Below, piece by piece: positions 25,542 to 35,078 of a DNA stretch of 56,125 nucleotides. Numbering within the stretch: position 1 is the first letter of the stretch; each line of letters begins with the position of its first letter. The position numbers and the translations under genes were made by a program. This DNA comes from Bacteroidia bacterium. GTDB lineage: Bacteria > Bacteroidota > Bacteroidia > Bacteroidales > JAPLDU01. Location of the stretch: contig JAPLDU010000007.1 of assembly GCA_026391255.1 (NCBI GenBank), positions 1 through 56,125 of the forward strand, in the 5' to 3' direction. The notes beneath the pieces are model-generated. The model was not told the DNA's origin, made no database searches, and worked only from the letters and a program-made list of their open reading frames with translations.

Positions 25542-26975
25542 ATGAACAGTGTGAAAAAAGCGATGAATGAATCTGCTCCGGTCAGGTGGGCAATATTATT
25601 CCTTGTCAGTTTTGTGATGGCGGCCAATTATTATTTCTACGATTGCATGTCGCCATTATTTGACCAGTTGAGGATGCACCTGAAATTTACAGGTACCGAC
25701 TACGGGTTTCTTATGTCCACCTATTCAATACCCAATGTGTTCCTGTTCATGGCAGTAATCGGCGGGATGATACTCGATAAATTCGGCATCAGAAGAACGG
25801 GATTCTCCTTTGTGTTCCTGATGATGATCGGTTCCATATTAACTGCTTACGGCGCTTCCGATTATTACAGAGCCGGTGGTTTTGGCCATCATTTTATGAG
25901 TTCATTCTGGACCGTTTATTCCCCTGAGCTGAAAATGATGTCGCTGGGTTTTTTCCTGTTCGGATTTGGCGCTGAAACAAGTATTGTGGTTATCAGTAAA
26001 ATCATAGTTAAATGGTTTAAAGGCAAACAACTGGCTTTTGCCATGGGCGTAAACCTTGCTATCGCCCGTATAGGTACCGGTCTGGCATTCACCATTTCAC
26101 CAATTCTCGTCTGCAGTAACTGGAGTTCAAGAATTTTATCATTTGGAAAAACACAAATGCCCTGTGATGAAACTTATTGGTCGCGGCCTATTATGTTTGC
26201 TTCAAGCCTGCTCATCATTGGTATGCTGGCATTTATTGTTTATATGATGTATGATGTAAAGGTCGATAAGCAGATAAAATTCCAGAATATTGCCAGCCCG
26301 GAAGAAGAATTTAAATTCTCCGATATTTTCAAACTGATAAAAATTCCTGCATTTATTTATATCACTCTCCTGTGTGTCACTTTCTATTCTGCCGTTTTCC
26401 CGTTTATGAAATACGCCACGGATATGATGCAGAATAAGTTCCATATGACCCGTGAACTGAGCAGCAATATCACATCAATCATACCTTATGCCACGGCAAT
26501 TTTCACACCCTTGTTCGGATTAATGACTGACAAAAAAGGGAAAAGCGCAAGCATCATGATCTTAGGCTCCATCATGCTTATTATTGTTCATTTTACCTTT
26601 ACTTTTACCTCCATTACCCCATATTTACCCATGGCTCTTCTCGGAATCGGTTTCTCTCTTATCCCGGCTGCCATGTGGCCATCAGTTGCCAAGATCGTTG
26701 ATACCAACAAAATAGGTACTGCTTATGGATTCATCTTCTCCGTGCAAAATTTCGGACTCTGGCTTTTTCCTATGCTTATCGGTTACGTTCTCGACAAATC
26801 AAACCCCGGTGTCACGCAGGACCTGGTGGAAAAAGGCAAAGCAACTTTTGACTATACAAATTCAATACTGATGCTGATGTTCCTTGGAGTACTTGGCTTA
26901 GTCTTTGCCATCTTACTTAAAAGAGACGATAAAACTTCCGGTTACGGACTTGAAAAACCCAATATTGCTGAATGA
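25542..26975 (+). CDS. MFS transporter, MFSD1-like
   Basis: The 477-residue protein has 12 predicted membrane helices. The first helix region (ANYYFYDCMSPLFDQL) and STYSIPNVFLFMAVIGGMIL, followed by DKFGIRRTG as the loop 2-3 motif, resemble the MFSD1 branch of the major facilitator superfamily. Animal members of that branch are lysosomal dipeptide carriers. In bacteria the substrate is unknown; peptides or sugars are candidates. It is probably monocistronic, with tandem arrays on both sides. Confidence 0.8.
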   Translation: MNSVKKAMNESAPVRWAILFLVSFVMAANYYFYDCMSPLFDQLRMHLKFTGTDYGFLMSTYSIPNVFLFMAVIGGMILDKFGIRRTGFSFVFLMMIGSILTAYGASDYYRAGGFGHHFMSSFWTVYSPELKMMSLGFFLFGFGAETSIVVISKIIVKWFKGKQLAFAMGVNLAIARIGTGLAFTISPILVCSNWSSRILSFGKTQMPCDETYWSRPIMFASSLLIIGMLAFIVYMMYDVKVDKQIKFQNIASPEEEFKFSDIFKLIKIPAFIYITLLCVTFYSAVFPFMKYATDMMQNKFHMTRELSSNITSIIPYATAIFTPLFGLMTDKKGKSASIMILGSIMLIIVHFTFTFTSITPYLPMALLGIGFSLIPAAMWPSVAKIVDTNKIGTAYGFIFSVQNFGLWLFPMLIGYVLDKSNPGVTQDLVEKGKATFDYTNSILMLMFLGVLGLVFAILLKRDDKTSGYGLEKPNIAE

Positions 26976-27297
26976 TTTATTGAATAGTATCAGGTATCAT
27001 GAGTCAGGAACCAGGAACCAGGAGTCAGGAGTCAGGAATCAGGAATCAGGTACAATGGTAATAATTTGGCAATTATCATTTTTTTCTAAAAGCCTGACAG
27101 TCTGCAGTCTAATAGCCTAACTGTCTGCAGTCTGAATAATCTGAATAGTCACTTTAAATGAAAACGTTGTTTAGGCGCTTAATACAGCAAATTTACCAAC
27201 ATGTTGTCGATAATCTTATTAGTGTGAAACGGATTTAATTTTCAAATTTGCACATTTTCAAATTTTCAAATTAATTTAGTTTCTAACCTGATAGAAT
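26976..27297. repeat. Gap with period-7 array AGTCAGG/AATCAGG
   Basis: 27004-27053 reads as consecutive 7-bp words AGTCAGG, AACCAGG, AACCAGG, AGTCAGG, AGTCAGG, AATCAGG, AATCAGG. Around 27095-27150 looser CAGTCTG / TCTGAATA words follow, and at 27238-27275 a TTTTCAAA word run. No gene is seen. Confidence 0.75.
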
Positions 27298-28164
27298 ATG
27301 AAGCAGGGACTCATGATCTTTTTACTTTTTTCATCCGTGTCAGTTTTAAAATCCCAGGACAAGCCTACCGGTTCATTGCTTTGGGAGATAAGCGGCAAGG
27401 GTATTGAGAAACCATCCTTCCTGTTCGGTACTATCCATATCCAGGATAAAAGAGTGTTTGAATACAGCAAATCCGTGGAGCACAGGTTGCTCGAATGTGA
27501 TGTATATGCCATGGAAATGCTGACCGACGGTATTGATCCTGAAGAAATAAAAAATGCCATGCTCATGAAAGACAGCACAATCGACCAGCTTCTGAGCAAA
27601 GATGACTATGAAAAACTGGATAACTATTTTAAGGAACAAATAGGTATGAGCATCATGATGTTCAATAAAACGAAACCATTTTTTATTTCGGCTGAAATGC
27701 TTGATCCCCTTATTAAAAAAGAAATGGATGAACCTCTCGATATTCACCTCATGAACCTGGCAAAAGAGAACAATAAAAAAGTGATAGGTATTGAAACATT
27801 TGATGAACAGGTGGAAACTGTTGACAAGATACCACTAAAGGAGCAGGCCGAAATGCTGGTGAAAAGTATTGGTGATACTGCCAATCCCGAAGCAAAATAC
27901 GAGGAAATGGTGGTAACTTATTTAAATGCCGATCTTGATAAAATGATTGAGCTGACAAATGATACCAGCCTGCCGATGAACTTTGCCAGGATATTTGTGG
28001 ACGACAGGAATAAACACATGGCCATCAGGATTGCAAAGTTTGCCAAAAAGAAACCGACTTTCTTTGCTATCGGAGCTGCACACCTTGCCGGGAAAAACGG
28101 AGTAATATCACTCTTACGCAAAAAAGGATATACTGTCACTCCAATAGGATTAAATGGTGAATAG
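27298..28164 (+). CDS. TraB/GumN family protein
   Basis: The 288-residue protein has a short hydrophobic leader. The TraB/GumN signature is clear: GSLLWEISGKGIEKPSFLFG, the GTIHI motif, two acidic/aromatic mid-domain stretches (LLECDVYAMEM, VIGIETFDEQ) and the C-terminal AIGAAHLAGKNGVISLLRKKGYTVTPI. Family members resemble Tiki metalloproteases, with the GxxHI/GAAH and Glu residues as putative metal ligands, all present here. The substrate is unknown. The preceding AT-rich run holds the promoter. Confidence 0.85.
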   Translation: MKQGLMIFLLFSSVSVLKSQDKPTGSLLWEISGKGIEKPSFLFGTIHIQDKRVFEYSKSVEHRLLECDVYAMEMLTDGIDPEEIKNAMLMKDSTIDQLLSKDDYEKLDNYFKEQIGMSIMMFNKTKPFFISAEMLDPLIKKEMDEPLDIHLMNLAKENNKKVIGIETFDEQVETVDKIPLKEQAEMLVKSIGDTANPEAKYEEMVVTYLNADLDKMIELTNDTSLPMNFARIFVDDRNKHMAIRIAKFAKKKPTFFAIGAAHLAGKNGVISLLRKKGYTVTPIGLNGE

Positions 28165-28300
28165 TGAATGGTGAATAGTGAATAGTAATGAATGATGAGT
28201 TTCAACTTAAGATTTACGACTTACGACTTACGACTTACGACTTATGACTTATAACTTAAAACTTTATAAACTTTATGAACTTTATAAACTTTATAAACTC
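28163..28300. repeat. Three tandem arrays between TraB and SGNH genes
   Basis: 28163-28192 is GTGAATA/GTGAATG words with period 7. 28211-28258 is ACTTACG words with period 7 (one ACTTATG, one ACTTATA). 28259-28300 is ACTTTATRA words with period 9. The last array touches the SGNH start codon and, if translated, would encode a spurious MNFINF peptide. Confidence 0.85.
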
Positions 28301-28301
28301 T

Positions 28302-29594
28302 ATGAAAACATGCTTACTTATTCTGGCAGTGCTATTGACAAACCAATTTACAGGTTCGTCTGCTAATCAGGGAGATACATTAAAAGCTGCATTTATTGGT
28401 AACAGCTATACTTCTGTAAATGACCTGCCTCAAATTACCAAAGATGTGGCCGCATCGGCCGGTGATCAGTTAATTACAGGTGTAAATGCTCCGGGAGGCT
28501 ATACCCTGCAGCAACATTCTACGGATGCTACTACCTTGTCCATGATTCAACAGGGAAACTGTGATTATGTGGTACTTCAGGAACAAAGCCAGAGACCGGC
28601 TTTTCCCATCAGCCAGGTGCAGACCGAGGTTTTTCCATATGCCCGTGCACTTGACAGCATTATATCTGTTTATAATATTTGCGGCGAAACAGTTTTTTAC
28701 ATGACCTGGGGATATGAGAACGGTGACCAGTCAAATTGTGCGACCTGGCCTCCCGTCTGTACTTATGAAGGAATGGACAGTCTGCTGCAGTTAAGATACA
28801 CCATGATGGCACAGGATAATAATGCTGCCCTCTCACCGGTTGGAAAAGTTCGCCGTTATATCCGCAATAACTATCCTTCCGTTCAGTTATACCAGGCTGA
28901 TGGCAGCCACCCGACTGAAGCAGCAAGCTACATTGCCGCCTGTTGTTTTTATACTGTATTTTTTCAGAAAAATCCCGAACTGATTACCTACGATTATACT
29001 CTTACTTCAACCGATGCACAATTATTCAGGGAAGTGGTGAAAGCTTTTGTTTTTGACAGCTTGTCACTTTATATTGCCCAGTCTTCCATGCCTGTCTCTG
29101 ATTTCACATATTCTTCCACTGACGATACAATTGTCAGTTTTATCAACTCATCAGTAAATGCTGATACTTACCTGTGGAATTTTGATGATGGAAACACATC
29201 GGCAGATCAAAGCCCTGTACATTCATTTCCTGATACCGGCACATATGTCATTAGTCTTGTCAGCTATCATTGTTCACATACTGATACCTCCTGGCAAACC
29301 ATTCACCTAAGCCATTTACAAAGTATCCAGAACCCGGTAATAACAAATAGTTCCTTCCTGATTTATCCTGATCCGGTAGGGGAAGTACTTAACCTGAAGG
29401 TAACTAACAGTAAAAATATTACCAAATTAATAATCGTTGATCAGATTGGGCAAACAATATTTGAAACAATACGCAAACAGGAAGAAAATATTCAGATCAA
29501 TACTGCAAGTCTCAGGCCCGGCATTTATAGTCTGCTGATAACATACGGTTCAGAGCATGAAAAACAGTATTGCATAAGGTTTATCAGGCAATAA
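28302..29594 (+). CDS. SGNH/GDSL-like hydrolase with PKD domain and T9SS tail
   Basis: Predicted secreted esterase-like enzyme of 430 residues. I start at ATG 28302 (MKTCLLILAVLL), because the upstream in-frame ATG at 28275 lies in the tandem array. The leader ends near GSSAN. The catalytic domain (about 20-255) has FIGNSYT (Ser nucleophile), GNCDYVVLQEQS, and DGSHPTEAASYIAA (Asp/His). Residues about 260-350 form a PKD-type domain (FDDGNTSADQSPVHSF). The end is a T9SS sorting domain (IYPDPVGEVLNLKV, LRPGIYSLLI). It probably deacetylates an extracellular carbohydrate, though the substrate is unknown. Confidence 0.82.
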   Translation: MKTCLLILAVLLTNQFTGSSANQGDTLKAAFIGNSYTSVNDLPQITKDVAASAGDQLITGVNAPGGYTLQQHSTDATTLSMIQQGNCDYVVLQEQSQRPAFPISQVQTEVFPYARALDSIISVYNICGETVFYMTWGYENGDQSNCATWPPVCTYEGMDSLLQLRYTMMAQDNNAALSPVGKVRRYIRNNYPSVQLYQADGSHPTEAASYIAACCFYTVFFQKNPELITYDYTLTSTDAQLFREVVKAFVFDSLSLYIAQSSMPVSDFTYSSTDDTIVSFINSSVNADTYLWNFDDGNTSADQSPVHSFPDTGTYVISLVSYHCSHTDTSWQTIHLSHLQSIQNPVITNSSFLIYPDPVGEVLNLKVTNSKNITKLIIVDQIGQTIFETIRKQEENIQINTASLRPGIYSLLITYGSEHEKQYCIRFIRQ

Positions 29595-29618
29595 ATTCAT
29601 GGAAAATCCGGTTGGTTT

Positions 29619-30884
29619 TTACCTCAAATCAACGGTCTGTTTCCTGTCCTGACCGACAGAAACGATGATCACCGGCACACCGGATTCATCTTCTAAAAAG
29701 CGGATATATTCCTTTAATCCGGCTGGCAATTGATCCTGACGTGTACAACCGGTAATATCTGATTTCCATCCTTTAAAACTTTTGTAAACAGGTTCTATAC
29801 TGTTATCATATCCGAACGGTACATAATCGAGAATCTGTCCATGCTGCTTATAAGCAACTGCCACCTGAATCTCATCAAAATCATCGAGCACATCAGCCTT
29901 GGTCATCACAAGGCCTGTGACTCCATTGATCATTACGGCATATTTAAGAGCAACAAGGTCGAGCCATCCGCATCGGCGTGGTCTGCCGGTAGTAGCGCCA
30001 AACTCACCCCCGAGTTTTTGGATGAGTTCACCTGTTTTACCTGAAATTTCCGTGGGGAATGGGCCACTTCCCACCCTGGTACAATATGCCTTAAACACAC
30101 CAAATGTCTTTCCTGCAAGTCCCGGAGCAACGCCCAGTCCCGTATAAGCACCGGCACAAATGGTATTTGAGGATGTCACAAAAGGATAACTTCCAAAATC
30201 GATGTCAAGCATGGTTCCCTGTGCTCCTTCGGCAAGGATAGTTTTACCCTCCCTGAGATACTGGTTAATGATGTATTCGCTGTTAATAAACCGGAAATTC
30301 TTTAAATATTCAATACCTTTCATCCACTTCAGATTTTCTTCCGTTTCATTCCAGTTCTCCGGTCTTTCAGCAAAACATTGAAGGTGCTTTGAAGTAAGCT
30401 CAGCAAATTTGTCCTGAAAATCATCAGAAAAAATATCACCTGCCCTCAGGCCATTCCTGCTGACCTTATCGGTATAGGTAGGTCCGATTCCTTTCAATGT
30501 CGATCCGATTTTTGAAATGCCCTTTGACTGTTCCTGTACACAATCCATCATCCTGTGGCTGGGTAAAATCAGATGTGCTTTTCTTGAGATGAATATACTT
30601 TTCACAGGTTCGATCCCCATCTTCACCAGGGTTTCACATTCCTTCATAAATATCACGGGATCAATGATTACTCCATTACCGATGATATTTATTATATTCC
30701 TGTGGAATACGCCGGAAGGAATATTGTGCAACACATGCCTGACATCACCAAAACTGAGGGAATGACCGGCATTTGGCCCTCCCTGGAAACGGGCAATCAC
30801 ATCGTATTCAGGAGCCAGCACATCCACAATCTTGCCTTTACCTTCATCACCCCATTGAAGGCCAAGTATTACATCTAATTTCAT
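29619..30884 (-). CDS. purA: Adenylosuccinate synthetase
   Basis: The 421-residue enzyme joins IMP and aspartate using GTP in AMP synthesis. Motifs: GLQWGDEGKGKIVD P-loop, FQGGPNAGHS, IGSTLKGIGPTYTDKVSRNG, EGAQGTMLDIDFGSYPFVTSS, and the C-terminal TTGRPRRCGWLD. Length is normal. The start (MKLDVILGLQWGDEGKG) is at the expected place. It lies downstream of fur on the same strand, separated by a repeat element, an order seen often in Bacteroidota. Confidence 0.96.
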   Translation of the reverse strand: MKLDVILGLQWGDEGKGKIVDVLAPEYDVIARFQGGPNAGHSLSFGDVRHVLHNIPSGVFHRNIINIIGNGVIIDPVIFMKECETLVKMGIEPVKSIFISRKAHLILPSHRMMDCVQEQSKGISKIGSTLKGIGPTYTDKVSRNGLRAGDIFSDDFQDKFAELTSKHLQCFAERPENWNETEENLKWMKGIEYLKNFRFINSEYIINQYLREGKTILAEGAQGTMLDIDFGSYPFVTSSNTICAGAYTGLGVAPGLAGKTFGVFKAYCTRVGSGPFPTEISGKTGELIQKLGGEFGATTGRPRRCGWLDLVALKYAVMINGVTGLVMTKADVLDDFDEIQVAVAYKQHGQILDYVPFGYDNSIEPVYKSFKGWKSDITGCTRQDQLPAGLKEYIRFLEDESGVPVIIVSVGQDRKQTVDLR

Positions 30885-31043
30885 ACCAAGTACTTAAATA
30901 ATTTTTCAACCTTAGTACAAATTAAAACATAATTTTAAAACAACAATACAGATTTTATCAACATTGATTTATTTGATTCATTAATCCCGGGGATGTGCCA
31001 CGTAGTCTTAATAAATCGGGATCCTTTAAAATTATTCTTGTGT

Positions 31044-31474
31044 ATAATTAGTATTTGTCTTTAAAGTCATTCTTTTTTGATATAAGAACAAGGATTACTC
31101 ACAAAAAATTTATTTTCAATGTTATCCGGTAAAAATAACAAAACTAACCTAAGATTCCTCGCTGCACTTCGTTTCGCTACCAATGACAAGCATTTAAGAA
31201 GTGGAAGATTGGGGTTAACGGATGCTTCGTCTCCGTTAACCCCAATCTCTTATAAATTAACAGAACAACTTGTCATTCTGAGCGAAGCGAAGAATCTCAA
31301 ATATTTTAACCGGACAACAATGATTAATTTTAAAATGTGTTCGTGAGATCGCTTCGCTAAGTTAACGATTTTAGATTTCTGATGTTATCATTAAATCAGA
31401 TGATTATACATACTTCATAAATCAAAAATCGTTGATCCTTGTTCTTAAATCAGTTTAAAGACAGACTCTAATTA
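31044..31474. repeat. MITE-like element C with inverted ends and nested palindromic insert
   Basis: The left end TAATTAGTATTTGTCTTTAA ... AAGAACAAGGAT (31045-31094) matches the reverse complement of the right end (31436-31474: TAATTAGAGTCTGTCTTTAA ... AAGAACAAGGAT) with a short gap. A partial copy at 48231-48350 lacks about 215 bp in the middle, so about 31112-31328 appears to be a nested insert. There is no transposase-length frame inside. It fills the purA-fur gap. Confidence 0.75.
31206..31248. repeat. Perfect 17-bp palindrome inside element C
   Basis: AGATTGGGGTTAACGGA - TGCTTCGTC - TCCGTTAACCCCAATCT, flanked further out by inverted AAGATTCCTCGCT... and ...AGCGAAGCGAAGAATCT words. It is a strong hairpin nested within the insert. 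Confidence 0.85.
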
Positions 31475-31483
31475 GTGCAGATA

Positions 31484-31948
31484 TCAGGATGGCTGCTGTG
31501 CTTTGGCACGGCATTCCTTGCACATTCCATAAAAATACAGGGAATGATGAGTGACCTGGAAGTTCATAATTTCAGAGGCTGTACTCTGAATTTCAAATAT
31601 TCTCGGATCGCAGAATTCATGAACTATTCCGCAGGTCGAACATATCAGATGATCGTGCTGCTTGCATTCGTAAGCTTTTTCAAACTGAGACATATTCTTG
31701 CCAAACTGGTGTTTTACCACCAGGCCCGATTCAAGTAATAATTCAATTGTATTGTAAAGAGTCGCACGGCTGACGCGGTAATTTTTATTTTTCATAAAAA
31801 CATACAGGGATTCGACGTCAAAATGTCCATTATGCGAATAAATCTCATCAAGAATGGCATAACGCTCGGGAGTCTTGCGGTGTCCTTTCTTTTGAAGATA
31901 TTCCGTAAACATTTGTTTCACGGTTAGTTTGGTTTCATCACAAATCAT
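31484..31948 (-). CDS. Fur-family metal-responsive repressor
   Basis: The 154-residue protein contains a winged-helix DNA-binding half ([34 protein letters not shown]) and the Fur metal-binding half ([32 protein letters not shown]). Both CxxC zinc pairs are present. It is transcribed towards purA. It could be Fur (iron), PerR or Zur; the sequence alone does not decide. Upstream (31949-32202) is AT-rich without a recognisable operator. Confidence 0.9.
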   Translation of the reverse strand: MICDETKLTVKQMFTEYLQKKGHRKTPERYAILDEIYSHNGHFDVESLYVFMKNKNYRVSRATLYNTIELLLESGLVVKHQFGKNMSQFEKAYECKQHDHLICSTCGIVHEFCDPRIFEIQSTASEIMNFQVTHHSLYFYGMCKECRAKAQQPS

Positions 31949-32202
31949 AATTCATGATTTAATTTTTGGACTGCAAAAATACGAATTCTTATTTAGAATA
32001 ATTATTGACAGAACAATTTAATTCTCTCATTGTTCAAAACAGTTTACCCGGTAAGATACCAATCCGATCATCTTAAATATAATATATTATATGATTGTAT
32101 ATCAGGAAACACAAACAATACATAATTTTGAACTACTCCTGTTTTTCTTACATTCAGTTATCAGAAAAATAGTAATTTTATCCCTGATTATTTTTATCAA
32201 AT

Positions 32203-33045
32203 ATGCGTTTAATATATTTTGCCTGCTTAATAATTTTACTTGCCTTTCAGGATGCAATTGCTCAAAATACCCAGCAACTGGATGACAAAAAAATCAATTT
32301 CACTGATAATAACGGGAATAAACAGGGTCATTGGAAAAAATCTTACCCCAACGGGAAACCTGCGTATGAGGGATATTTCAGGAATAATAAGCCGTTTGGT
32401 AAATTCATGCGGTATTTTGAATCAGGCAATATAAGTGCATTGCTTGTTTATGATAAGACAGGCGATAATGCCAGGAGCAAACTTTACTATGATGACGGCA
32501 AAATAGCTGCTGTAGGAAACTACCGGAACAAAACAAAAGACAGTACCTGGAAATATTATGCCGAAGACGGCCATTTGATTGACCTTGAAAATTACCTTTC
32601 GGGAAAGAAAAACGGGATGTTTCAATGCTATTGGGACAACGGGAAGGTCTCGGAAGAAACTTACTGGGATAATGATATCCAGACCGGTTTGTGGAGAAAA
32701 TATTACGAATCAGGGCAGACTGAGATGGAAACCAAACTAGATAAAGGTGTCCGTACAGGATTGTTTTACTATTATTATGAAAGCGGTCAGGTTGAGATAC
32801 AAGGATCGTATAAAAATGACATGAAAGATGGCAACTGGATATTTTACGACAGGAAAGGCAAGATAAGTAACCAGTTGATCTACGTGAAAGGTAAGGCCAC
32901 CAACCAGGATGAGCTGGATAAAATAGAGACCAGCGAACTGAAAAAGATGGATCAGAACCGGTTTAAATATAAAGATCCGGAGAAATTCATGAATAACGCA
33001 GATGAATTTATCAGACAGGAGAATCAGGATGCCGGTGGTGAATAA
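32203..33045 (+). CDS. Secreted MORN-repeat protein (YwqK-like)
   Basis: The 280-residue protein has a signal peptide (MRLIYFACLIILLAFQDAIAQ). The body is a chain of MORN-like units with a Y/W-x-x-G-K/N pattern: GHWKKSYPNGKPAYEGYF, FGKFMRYFESGNIS, STWKYYAEDGHLI, GLWRKYYESGQTE, GLFYYYYESGQVE and GNWIFYDRKGKI, about ten at 22-24 residue spacing. Such proteins are called YwqK-type antitoxin in databases, but this exported form has no toxin partner here and is better seen as a repeat scaffold. It is followed by the subtilase gene on the same strand after an array. Confidence 0.85.
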   Translation: MRLIYFACLIILLAFQDAIAQNTQQLDDKKINFTDNNGNKQGHWKKSYPNGKPAYEGYFRNNKPFGKFMRYFESGNISALLVYDKTGDNARSKLYYDDGKIAAVGNYRNKTKDSTWKYYAEDGHLIDLENYLSGKKNGMFQCYWDNGKVSEETYWDNDIQTGLWRKYYESGQTEMETKLDKGVRTGLFYYYYESGQVEIQGSYKNDMKDGNWIFYDRKGKISNQLIYVKGKATNQDELDKIETSELKKMDQNRFKYKDPEKFMNNADEFIRQENQDAGGE

Positions 33046-33250
33046 CTGAACAAAAATGATTTGAAAATTTGGGAATTTGAAAATTTGAAAATGTAAATAA
33101 TTGAATATACTAACTATCAAACAAAAATGATTTGAAAATTTGGAAATATGAAAATGTAAATAATTGAGTATAAGAACAATCAAACATATATCAAATGAAT
33201 CTTCAAATTTTCAAATTTTCAAATCTTCAAATTTTTCATTGTTATGATTT
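33046..33250. repeat. Period-8 TTTGAAAA words in opposite orientations
   Basis: 33058-33095 and 33127-33165 carry TTTGAAAA/TTTGGGAA words. 33202-33240 carries their reverse complement (CAAATTTTCAAATTTTCAAA). The gap can fold as a long inverted repeat between the MORN and subtilase genes. Confidence 0.7.
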
Positions 33251-33271
33251 AATCTTTAAGATACCATCAAT

Positions 33272-34939
33272 ATGACAATATATAAACTCCTGATATTATT
33301 TTCAATACTTCTTTTCACATCTTTCATTTCGGCCCAGACAGCACCGGGAAAATACCGGATTCGTTTTACGGACAAAAACGATAGTCCGTACTCGGTAAGT
33401 AATCCGCAGGAATTTCTGACTCAGAGGGCTATTCAGCGACGTACAGCACAAAATATCAACATAACAGAAAAAGACATCCCTGTTAACCAGGCTTATATCA
33501 CAGCGGTTAAAAATCTCGGTGCAACTGTATATACAAAGTCGAAATGGTTCAATTGCATAACTGTTGCAGCAGGGCCCGATACGCTGAATGCCATACTTAA
33601 CCTTCCTTTTGTGGCCGGTTACGATAAAATTGTCAGCCGGTCATTTACGGCACAGGTACCTTTCAGAAATGAAAACACCGGTGGATTTGTTGAAAAAGGG
33701 AATTACAAAACAGATAATTTTTTCGATTACGGATTTGCCACTAACCAGATAGAAATGCTTCAGGGACAGATACTGCACAACCAGGGCTACCAGGGTCAGG
33801 GTATGGTAATAGCTATTCTGGATGCCGGTTTTTATCATGTCAACAGCCTGCCTGCCTTTGATAGTTTGTGGGCCAATAACCAGATACTGGGAACCTGGGA
33901 TTTTGTTGATAATGATTCGACCGTTTACGAGAATCACCAGCATGGTATGCAGGTATTATCTGTCATGGGAGGCAATATTCCCGGGCAGTTGGTAGGAGTT
34001 GCTCCCAAGGCAAAATTCTGGTTGTTGCGTACCGAAGATACAAATTCTGAGTATGTTATTGAAGAAGATAACTGGGTATCGGGAGCAGAATTTGCCGACA
34101 GCGTGGGCGCTGACATTATCTCTACATCACTGGGATACAATACATTTGATGATCCGTCTCAAAACCATACTTATGCCATGATGGATGGTAACACCACCCG
34201 TATTTCCATCGGGGCTGACATGGCTGCTGCAAGGGGAATGCTTGTGGTAGTAAGCGCTGGCAATGATGGATCCAATTCATGGTATTATATTGATGCACCC
34301 GCTGATGCCGACAGTGTGCTGACAGCAGGCGCCGTTGATTCCTCCGGTACTTATGTTTCTTTCAGTTCCCACGGTCCCACTTATGATGGTCGTATAAAAC
34401 CCAACGTAGCCGCTCAGGGTTTTCTTACTGCAATTTCCAGTACAAGCGGTTCAATTATTACCGGGAGTGGTACCTCGTTCTCATGCCCTCTGATTGCAGG
34501 AATGGCTGCTTGCCTCTGGCAGTCAAACCCCGGGTTTACCAATATGCAACTCCTGAATTCAATAGAAATGAGCGCCAACCATTACCTGACCCCTGATTTT
34601 AACACGGGCTACGGAATCCCTAATTTTGCACAGGCTTATCTGATCCTTCAGGGAATTAAATACAATGATCTGACAAAAGATTTTCTACTCAGGGCATATC
34701 CGAATCCTTTCGTTGATGATCTGAATATTAAATTTTATTCGGTTGACAGCCAGTCAGTAAACATCAAAATTACCGATCTCACCGGCAGGACTGTTTATTC
34801 AAAAGACATGGTTATCAGGTACAATTCATTTTATACTACCAGAATCACAGGATTATCAGTCCTTTCAAATGGCGTCTATTTTTTAAGAATCAGTACTGAC
34901 AATGATTTTTATGTAGCAAAACTGATTAAAAGGCAATAG
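33272..34939 (+). CDS. Subtilisin-like S8 serine peptidase with T9SS sorting domain
   Basis: The 555-residue secreted protease has a signal peptide ending FISAQ (residue 22) and an inhibitor-type propeptide to about 150. The catalytic triad is in place: Asp184 in AILDAGFYHV, His224 in HQHGMQVLSVMGG, and Ser402 in GSGTSFSCPLIAGMAA; the oxyanion region is VVVSAGNDG. The C-terminus from about 475 is a type A T9SS domain (LRAYPNPFVDDLNIKF, ITDLTGRTVYS, SNGVYFLRI). It probably acts as a surface or released protease. Length and motif spacing look functional. Confidence 0.92.
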   Translation: MTIYKLLILFSILLFTSFISAQTAPGKYRIRFTDKNDSPYSVSNPQEFLTQRAIQRRTAQNINITEKDIPVNQAYITAVKNLGATVYTKSKWFNCITVAAGPDTLNAILNLPFVAGYDKIVSRSFTAQVPFRNENTGGFVEKGNYKTDNFFDYGFATNQIEMLQGQILHNQGYQGQGMVIAILDAGFYHVNSLPAFDSLWANNQILGTWDFVDNDSTVYENHQHGMQVLSVMGGNIPGQLVGVAPKAKFWLLRTEDTNSEYVIEEDNWVSGAEFADSVGADIISTSLGYNTFDDPSQNHTYAMMDGNTTRISIGADMAAARGMLVVVSAGNDGSNSWYYIDAPADADSVLTAGAVDSSGTYVSFSSHGPTYDGRIKPNVAAQGFLTAISSTSGSIITGSGTSFSCPLIAGMAACLWQSNPGFTNMQLLNSIEMSANHYLTPDFNTGYGIPNFAQAYLILQGIKYNDLTKDFLLRAYPNPFVDDLNIKFYSVDSQSVNIKITDLTGRTVYSKDMVIRYNSFYTTRITGLSVLSNGVYFLRISTDNDFYVAKLIKRQ

Positions 34940-35078
34940 GCATTAGTGAAAAGTGAAAAGGTGGAACAGTGAAATAATCATAACTCACTAATAAGACTAT
35001 AAGCTTTTAGTCAATAATCTTAACAATTTATTCCTTGCTGAAATTGTTTCCTAGTGCCTATTGCCTATTGCCTAATGC
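34940..35078. repeat. Short gap ending in CCTATTG array
   Basis: This convergent gap holds GTGAAAA-type words at 34948-34975 and four CCTATTG/CCTAATG units (period 7) at about 35053-35080, touching the stop of the C10 peptidase gene. Confidence 0.65.

Noticed and set aside
32203-33045. Antitoxin of a toxin-antitoxin system (YwqK label)
   Set aside because: The protein has a signal peptide and MORN repeats, and no toxin gene lies beside it.
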